From: Pseudomonas sp. UFMG81
Lineage (GTDB): Bacteria; Pseudomonadota; Gammaproteobacteria; Pseudomonadales; Pseudomonadaceae
Direction: 5' to 3'
NCBI RefSeq assembly: GCF_015354575.1
Contig: NZ_JACAFQ010000005.1
Span: 56,056-91,435, forward strand
DNA: 35,380 bases
Shown here: positions 23,100-32,043 of the stretch, in pieces
Layout of the letters: each line of letters begins with the position of its first letter
Numbering within the stretch: position 1 is the first letter of the stretch
Made by a program: the position numbers and the translations under genes
The notes under the pieces: generated by a model
Told to the model about the DNA's origin: nothing
What the model saw: only the letters and a program-made list of their open reading frames with translations
Databases searched by the model: none

Positions 23100-23992
23100 C
23101 CCGCCTGCCGTTGCAGCTCCTGGCGCAGCCACTGCGCCAGTTGTTCGGCGCGCCCGTCATCGGCGCGCCGTGGTACCCACAGAGCCAAGGCCGCGCGGGT
23201 GGGTGAAAAGCCCCACGGCGCGGCCAGCCGCCCGGCCTTGAGGTCGTCCGCCACCAGTGGCTGTGGTGCGATAGCCACCCCCAGCCCGGCTACCGCTGCT
23301 TCCAGCAGGTAGTACAGGTGCTCGAAAGCCTGGCCGTAATTCAATGCTTCAGGCGCCAAGCCCTGCTGCTCTGCCCACGTCGGCCAAGCCTGCGGGCGCG
23401 AGGTGGTGTGGAGCACTGCCTCTCGTTGCAAAGCCACGGCTGGCGCGGCTTTCAAACGATCGAAGCCTTCGAAGTGCGGGCTCAGCACCGGACCGATTCG
23501 CTCCTCGGCGAGCACATGCACCTGCATGTCCGCCGGCCACGGTGGCTCGGCATACACCAGCAGGGCGTCCAGCCCCGGGCGCCGCGGATCGAGGTCGCCT
23601 TCACCCGCCGACAGGTGCAGGCGCAGCTCCGGCAGGTCCGCTTTCAAACGCCCGAGACGCGGGATGAACCAGCGCGCCAGCAGGCTGCCGGAGCAGCCGA
23701 GCACGAACGGCGCTTCGTCTGCCGTGCGCGAAAGCTCGGCACACACGCCGCGCAAGCGGTCGAACGCCTCGAAACTGGCATCGCGCAGGCGCACGCCGGC
23801 ATCTGTGAGTTTGACGCCACGTCCGTCCTTGACGAACAGCGCTACCCCAAGGTGCTCTTCAAGCACCTTGATCTGCCGGCTGACCGCGCCGTGGGTCACA
23901 TGCAGCGCTTCGGCGGCCTGGCTGACGCTGTTGAGCCGGGCCGTGGCCTCGAAGGCGCGCAAGGCGTTGAGGGGAGGGAGATCCTGGGCCAT
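23096..23992 (-). CDS. trpI: LysR-type activator of trpBA (TrpI)
   Basis: A 298-aa LysR regulator. The N-terminal winged helix reads [20 protein letters not shown], then [21 protein letters not shown]. The C-terminal part is the co-inducer domain. In Pseudomonas, TrpI activates trpBA on binding indoleglycerol phosphate and controls itself. The identification rests on the divergent position next to trpBA and on the TrpI-like site at 23999-24015. Without the neighbours it could also be read as GcvA-like. The start [11 protein letters not shown] fits the family. Confidence 0.92.
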   Translation of the reverse strand: MAQDLPPLNALRAFEATARLNSVSQAAEALHVTHGAVSRQIKVLEEHLGVALFVKDGRGVKLTDAGVRLRDASFEAFDRLRGVCAELSRTADEAPFVLGCSGSLLARWFIPRLGRLKADLPELRLHLSAGEGDLDPRRPGLDALLVYAEPPWPADMQVHVLAEERIGPVLSPHFEGFDRLKAAPAVALQREAVLHTTSRPQAWPTWAEQQGLAPEALNYGQAFEHLYYLLEAAVAGLGVAIAPQPLVADDLKAGRLAAPWGFSPTRAALALWVPRRADDGRAEQLAQWLRQELQRQAG

Positions 23993-23998
23993 ATGACT

Positions 23999-24015
23999 TG
24001 TGAGATTTCCTGACA
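23999..24015. promoter_or_regulatory. TrpI site I-like dyad (LysR box)
   Basis: TGTGAG-ATTTC-CTGACA is a near-perfect dyad. Its centre lies 64 bp before the start predicted from TTTTCA (24036-24041), 17 nt, TAGAGT (24059-24064). TrpI site I is known to sit near -65 of trpBA, so position and form agree. It also lies 6 nt from the trpI start codon, allowing self-repression. Confidence 0.55.
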
Positions 24016-24035
24016 GGTTTGCGCAATCTTATCGG

Positions 24036-24064
24036 TTTTCAGGGCGGCGTTGCATCGTTAGAGT
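24036..24064 (+). promoter_or_regulatory. Predicted trpBA promoter
   Basis: TTTTCA, a 17-nt spacer and TAGAGT. It is weak, as expected for an activator-dependent promoter, and placed correctly relative to the TrpI-like dyad. Transcription would start near 24071, just before REP pair R9. Confidence 0.4.
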
Positions 24065-24076
24065 AGAGCCTATCCA

Positions 24077-24184
24077 CCGTGTTGGTTGCTTCGCGGGCAA
24101 GCCCGCTCCCACAGGTTCGGTACCAATTTCGGCATCTCGCCATTCCTGTGGGAGCGGGCTTGCCCGCGAATGAAGCCAACACGG
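24077..24184. repeat. REP inverted pair R9 (type B) in the trpBA leader
   Basis: Facing TTCGCGGGCAAGCCCGCTCC cores with 26-nt perfect inner arms, extended by an outer CCGTGTTGG / CCAACACGG pair. It is the only REP pair in a divergent gap here and would be transcribed as part of the trpBA leader. Confidence 0.92.
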
Positions 24185-24216
24185 TCTCAACCTCTGAATC
24201 GCCTATGGAGCGCCCC

Positions 24217-25434
24217 ATGTCCCAGTCCCAATACCGCCCCGGCCCCGACGCCAACGGCCTGTTCGGCTCGTTCGGCGGCCGCTACGTGGCCGAAACCCTG
24301 ATGCCGCTGGTGCTCGACCTTGCCCGCGAATACGAAGCCGCCAAGGCCGACCCCAAGTTCCTCGAAGACCTGGCCTACTTCCAGCGCGACTACATCGGCC
24401 GCCCCAACCCGCTGTACTTCGCCGAGCGCCTGACCGAGCACTGCGGCGGCGCCAAGATCTTCTTCAAGCGTGAAGAGCTCAACCACACCGGCGCGCACAA
24501 GGTGAACAACTGCATCGGCCAGGTGCTGCTGGCCAAGCGCATGGGCAAGAAGCGCCTGATCGCCGAGACCGGCGCCGGCATGCACGGCGTGGCCACCGCC
24601 ACCGTCGCTGCCCGCTTCGGCCTGCCCTGCGTGATCTACATGGGCGCCACCGACATCGAGCGCCAGCAGGCCAACGTATTCCGCATGAAGCTCTTGGGCG
24701 CCGAAATCGTCCCGGTCACTGCCGGCACCGGCACCCTGAAAGACGCCATGAACGAAGCCCTGCGCGACTGGGTCACCAACGTCGACGACACCTTCTACCT
24801 GATCGGTACCGTGGCAGGTCCCCACCCGTACCCGGCGATGGTCCGCGACTTCCAGTCGATCATCGGCAAAGAGACCCGCGCCCAGTTGCAAGAGAAAGAA
24901 GGGCGCCTGCCCGACAGCCTGATCGCCTGCGTCGGCGGTGGCTCCAACGCCATGGGCCTGTTCCACGACTTCCTCGAAGATGAAAGCGTCAAGATCATCG
25001 GCGTCGAAGCCGGCGGCCACGGCGTGCACACCGACAAGCACGCGGCCAGCCTCAACGGCGGCGTACCAGGCGTGCTGCACGGCAACCGCACCTACCTGCT
25101 GCAGGACGCCGACGGCCAGATCACCGATGCCCACTCGATTTCCGCAGGCCTGGACTACCCCGGCATCGGCCCGGAGCACGCCTACCTGCACGAAGTGAAG
25201 CGCGTGGAATACGTCAGCATCACCGACGACGAAGCCCTCGACGCCTTCCACATCAGCTGCCGCCTGGAAGGCATCATCCCGGCGCTGGAAAGCTCCCACG
25301 CCCTGGCCGAGGCGATCAAGCGCGCCCCGACCCTGCCCAAGGACCACCTGATGGTGATCTGCCTGTCCGGTCGTGGCGACAAGGACATGCAAACCGTGAT
25401 GAACCATATGGCTGCCCAGGAGAAACAGGCATGA
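24217..25434 (+). CDS. trpB: Tryptophan synthase beta subunit
   Basis: A 405-aa PLP enzyme that joins indole to L-serine. The PLP lysine is Lys95 in HTGAHKVNN. Catalytic Glu118 is in AETGAGMHG, and the phosphate-binding loop is VGGGSNAMG (about residues 239-247). I prefer the ATG at 24217, because GGAG at 24207-24210 is well placed. An upstream in-frame ATG at 24205 would add MERP. It is the first gene of trpBA and overlaps trpA by ATGA. Confidence 0.97.
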   Translation: MSQSQYRPGPDANGLFGSFGGRYVAETLMPLVLDLAREYEAAKADPKFLEDLAYFQRDYIGRPNPLYFAERLTEHCGGAKIFFKREELNHTGAHKVNNCIGQVLLAKRMGKKRLIAETGAGMHGVATATVAARFGLPCVIYMGATDIERQQANVFRMKLLGAEIVPVTAGTGTLKDAMNEALRDWVTNVDDTFYLIGTVAGPHPYPAMVRDFQSIIGKETRAQLQEKEGRLPDSLIACVGGGSNAMGLFHDFLEDESVKIIGVEAGGHGVHTDKHAASLNGGVPGVLHGNRTYLLQDADGQITDAHSISAGLDYPGIGPEHAYLHEVKRVEYVSITDDEALDAFHISCRLEGIIPALESSHALAEAIKRAPTLPKDHLMVICLSGRGDKDMQTVMNHMAAQEKQA

Positions 25435-26240
25435 GCCGTCTTGAACAACGTTTCGCCGAACTCAAGGCCGAAGGCCGCGCCGCCCTGGTCACCTTCGTCA
25501 CCGCTGGCGACCCTGGCTACGACGCCTCGCTGAAGATCCTCAAGGGCCTGCCGGCCGCCGGCGCCGACGTGATCGAGCTGGGCATGCCGTTCACCGACCC
25601 GATGGCCGATGGCGTAGCCATCCAGCTCGCCACCCTGCGCGCCCTGGAAGCGGGCCAGACCCTGGCCAAGACCCTGCAGATGGTTCGCGAATTCCGCGTG
25701 GACAACCAGGCCACGCCGATCGTGCTGATGGGTTACTACAACCCGATCCACCGTTTTGGTGTGGACAAGTTCGTCGCCGAGGCGAAAGAGGCCGGCGTCG
25801 ATGGCCTGATCATCGTCGACCTGCCACCGGAGCACGACGCCGAGCTGGCCACCCCGGCCCAGGCCGCGGGCATCGACTTCATCCGCCTGACCACCCCGAC
25901 CACCGACGACGTGCGCCTGCCGCGCGTGTTGGAGCGCAGCTCCGGGTTCGTCTACTACGTGTCGGTGGCGGGTGTGACCGGTGCCGGTTCGGCGACCACC
26001 GAGCATGTGACCGAGGCCGTGGCCCGCCTGCGCCGGCATACCGACCTGCCGATCAGCGTTGGTTTTGGTATTCGTACGCCAGAGCAGGCTGCCGCCATCG
26101 CCCGCCTGGCCGACGGTGTGGTGGTGGGCTCGGCGCTGGTCGACAAGATCGCCCAGGCGAAGGATGCCGACCAGGCTGTGAATGACGTGCTGAGCCTGTG
26201 CTCGGCACTGGCTGAAGGGGTGCGCGCGGCCCGTAACTGA
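25431..26240 (+). CDS. trpA: Tryptophan synthase alpha subunit
   Basis: A 269-aa TIM-barrel lyase that cleaves indole-3-glycerol phosphate to indole and passes it through a tunnel to TrpB. Catalytic residues are Glu49 and Asp60 in [14 protein letters not shown]. Phosphate-binding segments GVTGAGSA and [10 protein letters not shown] are present. The start overlaps the trpB stop by 4 nt (ATGA), so translation is coupled and the alpha/beta ratio kept. It ends before REP pair R10. Confidence 0.97.
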   Translation: MSRLEQRFAELKAEGRAALVTFVTAGDPGYDASLKILKGLPAAGADVIELGMPFTDPMADGVAIQLATLRALEAGQTLAKTLQMVREFRVDNQATPIVLMGYYNPIHRFGVDKFVAEAKEAGVDGLIIVDLPPEHDAELATPAQAAGIDFIRLTTPTTDDVRLPRVLERSSGFVYYVSVAGVTGAGSATTEHVTEAVARLRRHTDLPISVGFGIRTPEQAAAIARLADGVVVGSALVDKIAQAKDADQAVNDVLSLCSALAEGVRAARN

Positions 26241-26260
26241 GAGCGAGGGCCTCGCCCTCG

Positions 26261-26313
26261 ATCGCCGGCAAGCCGGCTCCCACAAGACCTGTGGGAGCCG
26301 GCTTGCCGGCGAT
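26261..26313. repeat. REP inverted pair R10 (type C)
   Basis: Perfect 24-bp stem of GCCGGCTTGCCGGCGAT-type units with only a 5-nt loop (26285-26289), in the convergent gap after trpA. The tight loop makes it a strong RNA hairpin. Confidence 0.92.
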
Positions 26314-26331
26314 AGGGCCCGTCAGAGCAAC

Positions 26332-26664
26332 CTAGCCTTCAAAGATCGACAGATCCAGCGGCCTGATCGCCCCCATCCAGATCGCATGGTCGCGGTGATC
26401 CGCCAGTTCATCGCCGGTCTCCGGGTGCAGGAACACCACCAACCCCTTGCGATACAGCGCCAGCCACGGCAGCACCACCCCCACCACCTCCGGCCCGAAT
26501 GCCAGCTGGCAGCTCCAGTCCGGGTGCGGCCCGACCGGCTTCTGGTGCATGCGCCCCATGGTCACGCCAAACAGCCGCGTTGCCTCTTCGCACAGCTCGC
26601 GGGCCTGCTCCATGGTCGACGCGTCGTAGTACACGTGGGCGTGGTAACCCTTGATCCTTTGCAC
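26332..26664 (-). CDS. DOPA 4,5-dioxygenase family protein
   Basis: A 110-aa protein matching the small DOPA 4,5-dioxygenase (estradiol-type ring cleavage) family. It shows KGYHAHVYYD, then GPHPDWSCQLAFGPE and VVFLHPETGDELADHRDHAIWMG, with several conserved histidines likely to bind metal. In fungi and plants such enzymes act in betalain pigment synthesis; the bacterial substrate is unknown. It stands alone between the trp operon and the choline-sulfate locus. Confidence 0.9.
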   Translation of the reverse strand: MQRIKGYHAHVYYDASTMEQARELCEEATRLFGVTMGRMHQKPVGPHPDWSCQLAFGPEVVGVVLPWLALYRKGLVVFLHPETGDELADHRDHAIWMGAIRPLDLSIFEG

Positions 26665-26706
26665 GGTGGCTCCTGGTTGCGTTGAATACCTGAAGTCTAC
26701 GCCATC

Positions 26707-26827
26707 CCTGTAGGAGCGGCCTTGTGTCGCGAAAGGGCTGCAACGCAGCCCCTGGGCTTCAGCGTTATCGCGAAGATTGCCGGGGCCGCTCTGCGGCCCT
26801 TTCGCGGCACAAGGCCGCTCCTACAGG
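26707..26827. repeat. REP inverted pair R11 (type A)
   Basis: Facing AGGAGCGGCCTTGTGTCGCG units with 31-nt arms (26707-26737, 26797-26827) and one mismatch (GTGTCGCG against GTGCCGCG). It separates the LysR gene from the DOPA dioxygenase gene, both on the minus strand. Confidence 0.92.
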
Positions 26828-26836
26828 CGACGCTTA

Positions 26837-27736
26837 TCACTGGCTGCGCTCCTGCTCCAGCCAATCCACGAACCGCTCGATCAACGCCCCACGCCGCTTG
26901 CGCGGCGGCAGCACCACGTAATACCCGCGCTTCGAGCGTAAACTCCCCTCCAACGGCCGGCACAGCAAGCCTTGCTCGACCAGCCCGTCCACCAGATGCC
27001 CCCAGCCGATCGCCACCCCCTGGCCGGCAATCGCCGCCTGAATCAGCAGGGTGTAATTGTCGAACCGCAACTGCCCGGCCGGCGGCGGGCTGTCCACGCC
27101 AAACCCGCGAAAGACCCCCGCCCAGTCGAACCAGCGGCTGGCCTGCTCACCCCGCAAATGGAGCAAGGGCAATCGTTGCAAAGCCACGGCTGACAAGGGT
27201 TTGCCATGAATCAGCCGAGGGCTGCATACCGGGAAAACTTCCTCATCGAACAACCAGCGGCTCTCTCCCTGATGGAAGCGTCCATCACCGAACAACACCG
27301 CCACATCGATGTCCGGGCGCAGCATCGCCTGGCTGCGCTCGCCGGTCACCAGGCTCACGTCCACCTGTGGATAAGCCTCGTGGAAACGCTGCAAACGCGG
27401 CATCAACCAGAACGCCGCAAAGGCAAAGTCGGTAGCCACCTGCAGCACCTCGCGCTGGCCGCGCCCACTGGCTTGGGCAACGCCATCGTCCATCGCCTGC
27501 AAACCTTGATGCACCTGCTCGAACAACAGCAACCCCGCCTCGGTCAGCTCGATGCCCCGGTAGATCCGGTCGAACAACCGCGTGCCCAACTGCGCCTCCA
27601 GGCGCTTCATCTGCTGGCTGACCGCCGGCTGGGTGGTGCCCAATTCCACGGCGGCAGCGGTGAAGCTGCGCAGGCGGGCGGCGGCCTCGAACACGCGCAA
27701 GGTGTCGAGGGGCAGGTCGGCAAGGTGCTCAAACAT
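26837..27736 (-). CDS. LysR-type regulator of choline sulfate utilisation
   Basis: A 299-aa LysR regulator with HTH (PLDTLRVFEAAARLRSFTAAA, then TTQPAVSQQMKRLEAQLGTRLFD) and a LysR ligand domain (DIDVAVLFGDGRFH, GQGVAIGWGHLVDGLV). It is divergent from betC with a 109-bp gap and is the usual choline-sulfate regulator at this position. The inducer is probably choline-O-sulfate or choline, by inference. Its ATG (27734-27736) overlaps the dyad at 27735-27749, suggesting self-repression. Confidence 0.9.
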   Translation of the reverse strand: MFEHLADLPLDTLRVFEAAARLRSFTAAAVELGTTQPAVSQQMKRLEAQLGTRLFDRIYRGIELTEAGLLLFEQVHQGLQAMDDGVAQASGRGQREVLQVATDFAFAAFWLMPRLQRFHEAYPQVDVSLVTGERSQAMLRPDIDVAVLFGDGRFHQGESRWLFDEEVFPVCSPRLIHGKPLSAVALQRLPLLHLRGEQASRWFDWAGVFRGFGVDSPPPAGQLRFDNYTLLIQAAIAGQGVAIGWGHLVDGLVEQGLLCRPLEGSLRSKRGYYVVLPPRKRRGALIERFVDWLEQERSQ

Positions 27737-27749
27737 AAGCTTGGCTTAT
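27735..27749. promoter_or_regulatory. LysR-type palindrome in the regulator-betC gap
   Basis: ATAAGC-TTG-GCTTAT has perfect 6-nt arms and the T-N11-A LysR form. It overlaps the regulator's start codon and lies 96 nt before the betC ATG, a position suited to self-repression and betC activation. Confidence 0.55.
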
Positions 27750-27845
27750 CCCAGTCATTGCCCGGCATGGGCTTTACCCCTGTTATCCACAGCAGCATGC
27801 TGGATTGCAAGCGGTACCCATAACTCTCGACGATGGAAGGCACCC

Positions 27846-29363
27846 ATGAAGCGACCCAACATCCTGTTCATCATGGCCGATCAGATGGCCGCGCCCTTGC
27901 TGCCGATCTACGCCCCATCGCCGATCAAGATGCCCCACCTGGCCCGCCTCGCCGAGCAGGCCGTAGTGTTCGACAGTGCCTATTGCAACAGCCCGCTGTG
28001 CGCGCCGTCGCGCTTCACCCTGGTCAGCGGCCAGTTGCCCAGCCGCATCGGCGCCTTTGACAACGCCGCCGACTTCCCCGCCGACGTACCCACCTACGCC
28101 CACTACCTGCGCCGCCTCGGCTACCGCACCGCGCTGTCGGGCAAGATGCACTTCTGCGGCCCGGACCAGTTGCACGGCTACGAAGAGCGGCTGACCAGCG
28201 ACATCTACCCGGCCGACTACGGCTGGGCGGTGAACTGGGATGAACCGGACGTGCGCCCGAGCTGGTACCACAACATGTCCTCGGTGCTGCAGGCCGGGCC
28301 CTGCGTGCGCACCAACCAGCTGGATTTCGATGAAGAGGTGGTGTTCAAGACGCGCCAGTACCTCTACGACCATGTGCGCGAGGATGACGGCCGGCCGTTC
28401 TGCCTGACCGTCTCCATGACCCACCCCCACGACCCGTACACCATCCCCAGGCACTACTGGGATCTGTACGAGGCTGTGGATATCCCGCTGCCACGCGACG
28501 AAATCGCCCAAGGCCAGCAGGACCCCCACTCGCAACGCCTGCTCAAGGTCTACGACCTGTGGAACAAGCCGCTGCCCGTGGACAAGATCCGCGACGCCCG
28601 CCGCGCCTACTTCGGCGCCTGCAGCTACATCGACGACAACATCGGCAAGCTGCTGCAAACCCTCGAAGACTGCGGCCTGGCCGACGACACCCTGATCGTG
28701 TTCTCGGGCGACCACGGCGACATGCTTGGCGAGCGTGGGCTCTGGTACAAGATGCACTGGTTCGAGATGTCGGCGCGGGTACCGCTGTTGATCCATGCGC
28801 CCAAGCGCTTCGGGCCGGCCCGCGTAAGCGCCAGCGTGTCCACCTGCGACCTGCTGCCAACCCTGGTCGAACTGGCCGGCGGCGCTGTGGATAACCAGCT
28901 GCACCTGGACGGCCGTTCGCTGCTGGGCCACCTGCAAGGGCAGGGCGGGCATGACGAGGTGATTGGCGAATACATGGCCGAAGGCACGGTGGGCCCGCTG
29001 ATGATGATCCGCCGAGGCCCCTACAAGTTCGTGTACAGCGAAGACGACCCATGGCTACTCTACGACCTGAGCCGCGACCCGCACGAGCGGGAGAACCTCA
29101 CCGGCAGCCCGGACCACCAGGCGCTGCTGCAGGCATTTGCCGATGAAGCCAAACAGCGCTGGGACATCCCGGCCCTGCGTCAGCAGGTGCTGGCCAGCCA
29201 GCGGCGGCGCCGCCTGGTGGCCGAAGCGCTGGCCATCGGCAAGCTGAAAAGCTGGGACCACCAACCGCTGGTGGACGCCAGCCAACAGTACATGCGCAAC
29301 CATATCGATCTCGACGACCTCGAGCGCAAGGCACGTTATCCACAGCCCGCACCCATGGATTGA
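27846..29363 (+). CDS. betC: Choline-sulfatase
   Basis: A 505-aa sulfatase that hydrolyses choline-O-sulfate to choline and sulfate. The sulfatase signature CAPSR carries Cys52, to be converted to formylglycine. Metal ligands include Asp12 (IMADQ) and Asp289-His290 (FSGDHGDMLGE); LSGKMHFCGPDQLHG is the usual choline-sulfatase active-site stretch. The C-terminal WDIPALRQQVLASQRRRR tail is specific to BetC. No signal peptide is seen, so it is cytosolic. The ATG at 27846 follows GGAAGGCACCC. Fourteen nucleotides separate it from the binding-protein gene. Confidence 0.96.
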   Translation: MKRPNILFIMADQMAAPLLPIYAPSPIKMPHLARLAEQAVVFDSAYCNSPLCAPSRFTLVSGQLPSRIGAFDNAADFPADVPTYAHYLRRLGYRTALSGKMHFCGPDQLHGYEERLTSDIYPADYGWAVNWDEPDVRPSWYHNMSSVLQAGPCVRTNQLDFDEEVVFKTRQYLYDHVREDDGRPFCLTVSMTHPHDPYTIPRHYWDLYEAVDIPLPRDEIAQGQQDPHSQRLLKVYDLWNKPLPVDKIRDARRAYFGACSYIDDNIGKLLQTLEDCGLADDTLIVFSGDHGDMLGERGLWYKMHWFEMSARVPLLIHAPKRFGPARVSASVSTCDLLPTLVELAGGAVDNQLHLDGRSLLGHLQGQGGHDEVIGEYMAEGTVGPLMMIRRGPYKFVYSEDDPWLLYDLSRDPHERENLTGSPDHQALLQAFADEAKQRWDIPALRQQVLASQRRRRLVAEALAIGKLKSWDHQPLVDASQQYMRNHIDLDDLERKARYPQPAPMD

Positions 29364-29377
29364 GAAGAGAGGCCGCC

Positions 29378-30301
29378 ATGCACAAGTTCTCCACCGCCGT
29401 GTTCGCCCTGGCCCTGAGCCTGGGCACGGCCCACGCCGCCGACAGCGACGCGCAATGCAGCACCGTGAAACTGGCCGACCCTGGCTGGAGCGATATCGCC
29501 AGCACCAACGCCGTGACCCGGCTGCTGCTGGAAAGCCTGGGTTACCAGGTGAAGATCGACAGCCTGGCCGTGCCGATCATCTACGGCGGCCTGAAGGATG
29601 GCCGGGTGGATGCTTTCCTCGGCAACTGGATGCCGGCGCAGCAGGGCTTCCATGACAAGTTCATCGCCAACGGCGATGTGCAGCAACTGGCGAAAAACCT
29701 CGAAGGCACTGAGTTCACCCTGGCAGTGCCCGACTATGTGTGGAACGCGGGCGTGAAGGACTTCGCCGACCTGCAAAAGCATGCCGAGCAGTTCGACAAG
29801 AAGCTCTACGGGATTGGCTCGGGCGCGCCGGCCAACTTGTCGCTCAAAGAAATCATCGACAAAAACGAGTTCGACCTGGGGCAGTGGAAGCTGGTCGAGT
29901 CCAGCGAGCAGGCGATGCTGGCGCAGGTGGACCGGGCGGTGAAGAAGGGGCAGTTCATTACCTTCCTGGGCTGGACCCCGCACCCGATGAACGTGAAGCT
30001 GAAGATGCATTACCTCACGGGTGGAGAGAAATGGTTCGGCAGCAAGGGCGATGTTTACACCCTGACGCGCAAAGGTTATCCACAAGCGTGCCCGAATGCG
30101 GCAAAGCTGCTGGGGAATTTGAAGTTCTCGCTGGAGATGGAGAACAGCATCATGGCCGAGGTTGTGGATAAGAAAGTGAGCTTCGATGAGGCGGCCAAGG
30201 CTTGGGTGAAGGCGCATCCGCAGCTGCTGGAAGGGTGGTTGGCTGGAGTGACCACTAAGGCCGGCGGTGGGGCCTCCGAAGCGGTGAAAGCCAAGCTCTG
30301 A
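29378..30301 (+). CDS. choX: Choline ABC transporter substrate-binding protein
   Basis: A 307-aa periplasmic binding protein (OpuAC/ChoX type). The signal peptide is MHKFSTAVFALALSLGTAHA. Family segments are VKLADPGWSDIASTNAVT, GRVDAFLGNWMPAQQ and ITFLGWTPHPMN, with aromatic residues that would box the quaternary amine. No permease or ATPase gene is adjacent, so it must share one elsewhere. It sits in one operon with betC and probably brings in choline or choline-O-sulfate. Confidence 0.92.
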   Translation: MHKFSTAVFALALSLGTAHAADSDAQCSTVKLADPGWSDIASTNAVTRLLLESLGYQVKIDSLAVPIIYGGLKDGRVDAFLGNWMPAQQGFHDKFIANGDVQQLAKNLEGTEFTLAVPDYVWNAGVKDFADLQKHAEQFDKKLYGIGSGAPANLSLKEIIDKNEFDLGQWKLVESSEQAMLAQVDRAVKKGQFITFLGWTPHPMNVKLKMHYLTGGEKWFGSKGDVYTLTRKGYPQACPNAAKLLGNLKFSLEMENSIMAEVVDKKVSFDEAAKAWVKAHPQLLEGWLAGVTTKAGGGASEAVKAKL

Positions 30302-30321
30302 TGTTCATCTGTTAGGCTGCT

Positions 30322-30425
30322 GGGGCCGCGTTGCGGCCCTTTTGCGACACAAGGCCGCTCCTACAGGAGAGCGCGTGCCCCTTGTAGGAGCGGCCTTGTG
30401 CCGCGAAACGAGGGCGAAGCCCTCG
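30322..30425. repeat. REP inverted pair R12 (type A)
   Basis: Facing type A units (AGGAGCGGCCTTGTG core) with outer hairpins GGGGCCGCGTTGCGGCCC and CGAGGGCGAAGCCCTCG. It lies between two codirectional genes (choX and the SulP gene) and may separate their transcripts. Confidence 0.9.
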
Positions 30426-30465
30426 CCTGCAATGTCGAATGTTGCTCGGATACCAGGACCGATAG

Positions 30466-32031
30466 ATGCCTCGCCTTGCTTACCTGCTGCCCTTCCTCAC
30501 CTGGCTCCCCCGCCAATCGGGCCGCAGCCTGCGCCAGGACCTGCTGGTGGGCCTGAGCGGCGCCATCCTTGCCCTGCCGCAGTCCATCGCCTACGCCCTG
30601 ATCGCCGGCCTGCCCGCCGAATACGGCCTGTACGCCGCCATCGTCCCCGTGCTGATCGCCTGCCTGTGGGGCTCGTCCTGGCACCTGATCTGCGGCCCCA
30701 CCGCCGCCATCTCCATCGTCCTCTACACCAGCATCAGCCCGCTGGCCGTGGCCGGCAGCGCCGACTACGTGACCCTGGTACTGCTGCTGACCTTCCTTGG
30801 CGGCATCTTCCAGTTGCTGCTGGGGCTGTTGCGCTTTGGTGCGCTGGTCAATTTCGTTTCCCACTCGGTAGTGCTGGGCTTCACCCTCGGCGCCGCCATC
30901 GTCATCGCCCTTGGGCAGCTGCCGAACCTGCTGGGGATGGACCTGCCGAGCCAGGCCACGGCGTTGAAGACCGTGCAGGACCTGGCCGGGCACATGGGCG
31001 AAGTGGATGTGCCATCGCTGGCCCTGGGGCTGGCCACGCTGGTCATCGGCATTGCCCTGAAACTGTGGCGCCCGCGCTGGCCAAGCCTGTTGATAAGCCT
31101 GCTGCTGGTCAGCGTGACGGCCTGGCTGCTGCCCGGCTACTTCGCCCATGTGCCCAGGGTGGCTGCGTTCACCGGGCAGCTCCCGCCGTTCAGCCCGCTG
31201 CCTCTGCTGGACGTGGAACTGATGCTGCGCCTGCTGCCCAGCGCTGTGGCGGTGGGCATGCTGGGGCTGGTCACCAGCCTGTCGATTGCCCGCTCGTTGT
31301 CGGCACGTTCGGAGCAACTGATCGACCCAGACCAGGAAATCCGCGCACAGGGCCTGTCGAATATCGGCGGCGCGTTTTTCTCCGGTTACCTGTCCGCAGG
31401 TTCCTTCACTCGCTCGGGCCTGAGCTACGACGCCGGTGCCCGCTCGCCGCTGGCCGGGGTGTTCTCGGCGCTCTGGGTGGCACTGTTCGCCGTGACTGGC
31501 GCTGGGCTGATCGCTCACCTGCCGATCCCGGCGATGGCGGGGAGCATCCTGCTGATCTGCTGGGGGCTGGTGGATTATCGCGGCATTCGCGCGCTGTTCC
31601 GGGTCAGCCGTTCGGAGTTCCTGGTGATGGCGCTCACCGCTGCCGCGACGTTGCTGCTGGAGCTGCAGACGGCGATTTATGCCGGGGTGCTGGCGTCGCT
31701 GTTCTTCTACCTCAAGCGCACGTCGCGGCCACGGGTGCAACAGAGCAGGGAAGGGGAGTCGGATGTGTTGCGAGTTGGCGGGTCAATCTTCTTTGGCGCG
31801 GCGCACTACCTGCAAGTGCGTTTGCAGCGCTGCCAGGGACCGCATGTGGTGATCGATGCGCGGCAGGTGAACTTCATCGATTACTCGGGTGTGGATATGT
31901 TGCACCGCGAGGCGCGGCGGCTGATGCGCAGTGGCGGGAGCCTGACGTTGCAGCGGGCAAGGCCGCAGGTGGTGGAGGAGTTGCAGAAGCTGGAAGGGGT
32001 TGAACTGTGCCCCATTCGATTTGAGGAATGA
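30466..32031 (+). CDS. SulP family sulfate transporter of the choline-sulfate locus
   Basis: A 521-aa SulP permease with about 11-12 helices and a C-terminal STAS domain (about residues 425-515, VVIDARQVNFIDYSGVDMLHREAR). It starts MPRLAYLLPFLTWLP, then LVGLSGAILALPQSIAYALIAGLP, the SulP motif. It follows betC and choX on the same strand, so it may export or import sulfate released from choline-O-sulfate; substrate is inferred. It is only distantly related to the SulP at 9906. A 164-nt gap with REP R12 separates it from choX. Confidence 0.93.
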   Translation: MPRLAYLLPFLTWLPRQSGRSLRQDLLVGLSGAILALPQSIAYALIAGLPAEYGLYAAIVPVLIACLWGSSWHLICGPTAAISIVLYTSISPLAVAGSADYVTLVLLLTFLGGIFQLLLGLLRFGALVNFVSHSVVLGFTLGAAIVIALGQLPNLLGMDLPSQATALKTVQDLAGHMGEVDVPSLALGLATLVIGIALKLWRPRWPSLLISLLLVSVTAWLLPGYFAHVPRVAAFTGQLPPFSPLPLLDVELMLRLLPSAVAVGMLGLVTSLSIARSLSARSEQLIDPDQEIRAQGLSNIGGAFFSGYLSAGSFTRSGLSYDAGARSPLAGVFSALWVALFAVTGAGLIAHLPIPAMAGSILLICWGLVDYRGIRALFRVSRSEFLVMALTAAATLLLELQTAIYAGVLASLFFYLKRTSRPRVQQSREGESDVLRVGGSIFFGAAHYLQVRLQRCQGPHVVIDARQVNFIDYSGVDMLHREARRLMRSGGSLTLQRARPQVVEELQKLEGVELCPIRFEE

Positions 32032-32043
32032 TCTTCAGATCAT

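Larger units (their letters stand above)
27366..30171. other. Cluster of six exact DnaA boxes across the choline-sulfate locus
   Basis: The 9-mer TTATCCACA occurs on the plus strand at 27783-27791, 29336-29344 and 30076-30084. On the minus strand (read TGTGGATAA) it occurs at 27366-27374, 28886-28894 and 30163-30171. Elsewhere in the window I find only 10996-11004. One box lies in the betC promoter gap, one spans the betC end, and the others lie within coding sequence. Confidence 0.75.

Noticed and set aside
24187..25407. Long minus-strand open frame (406 codons) opposite trpB
   Set aside because: Low-complexity Val/Gly/Ala protein typical of an antisense shadow; trpB is certain.
27783..28952. 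Minus-strand open frame opposite betC
   Set aside because: No domain, biased composition; betC on the plus strand has the sulfatase signature.
27366..30171. Replication origin
   Set aside because: The DnaA boxes lie mostly in genes, with no AT-rich region and no dnaA, dnaN or gidA nearby.
26837..32031. Genomic island carrying choline-sulfate genes
   Set aside because: No tRNA, integrase or direct repeats; composition like the flanks, and the order is that remembered for P. putida.
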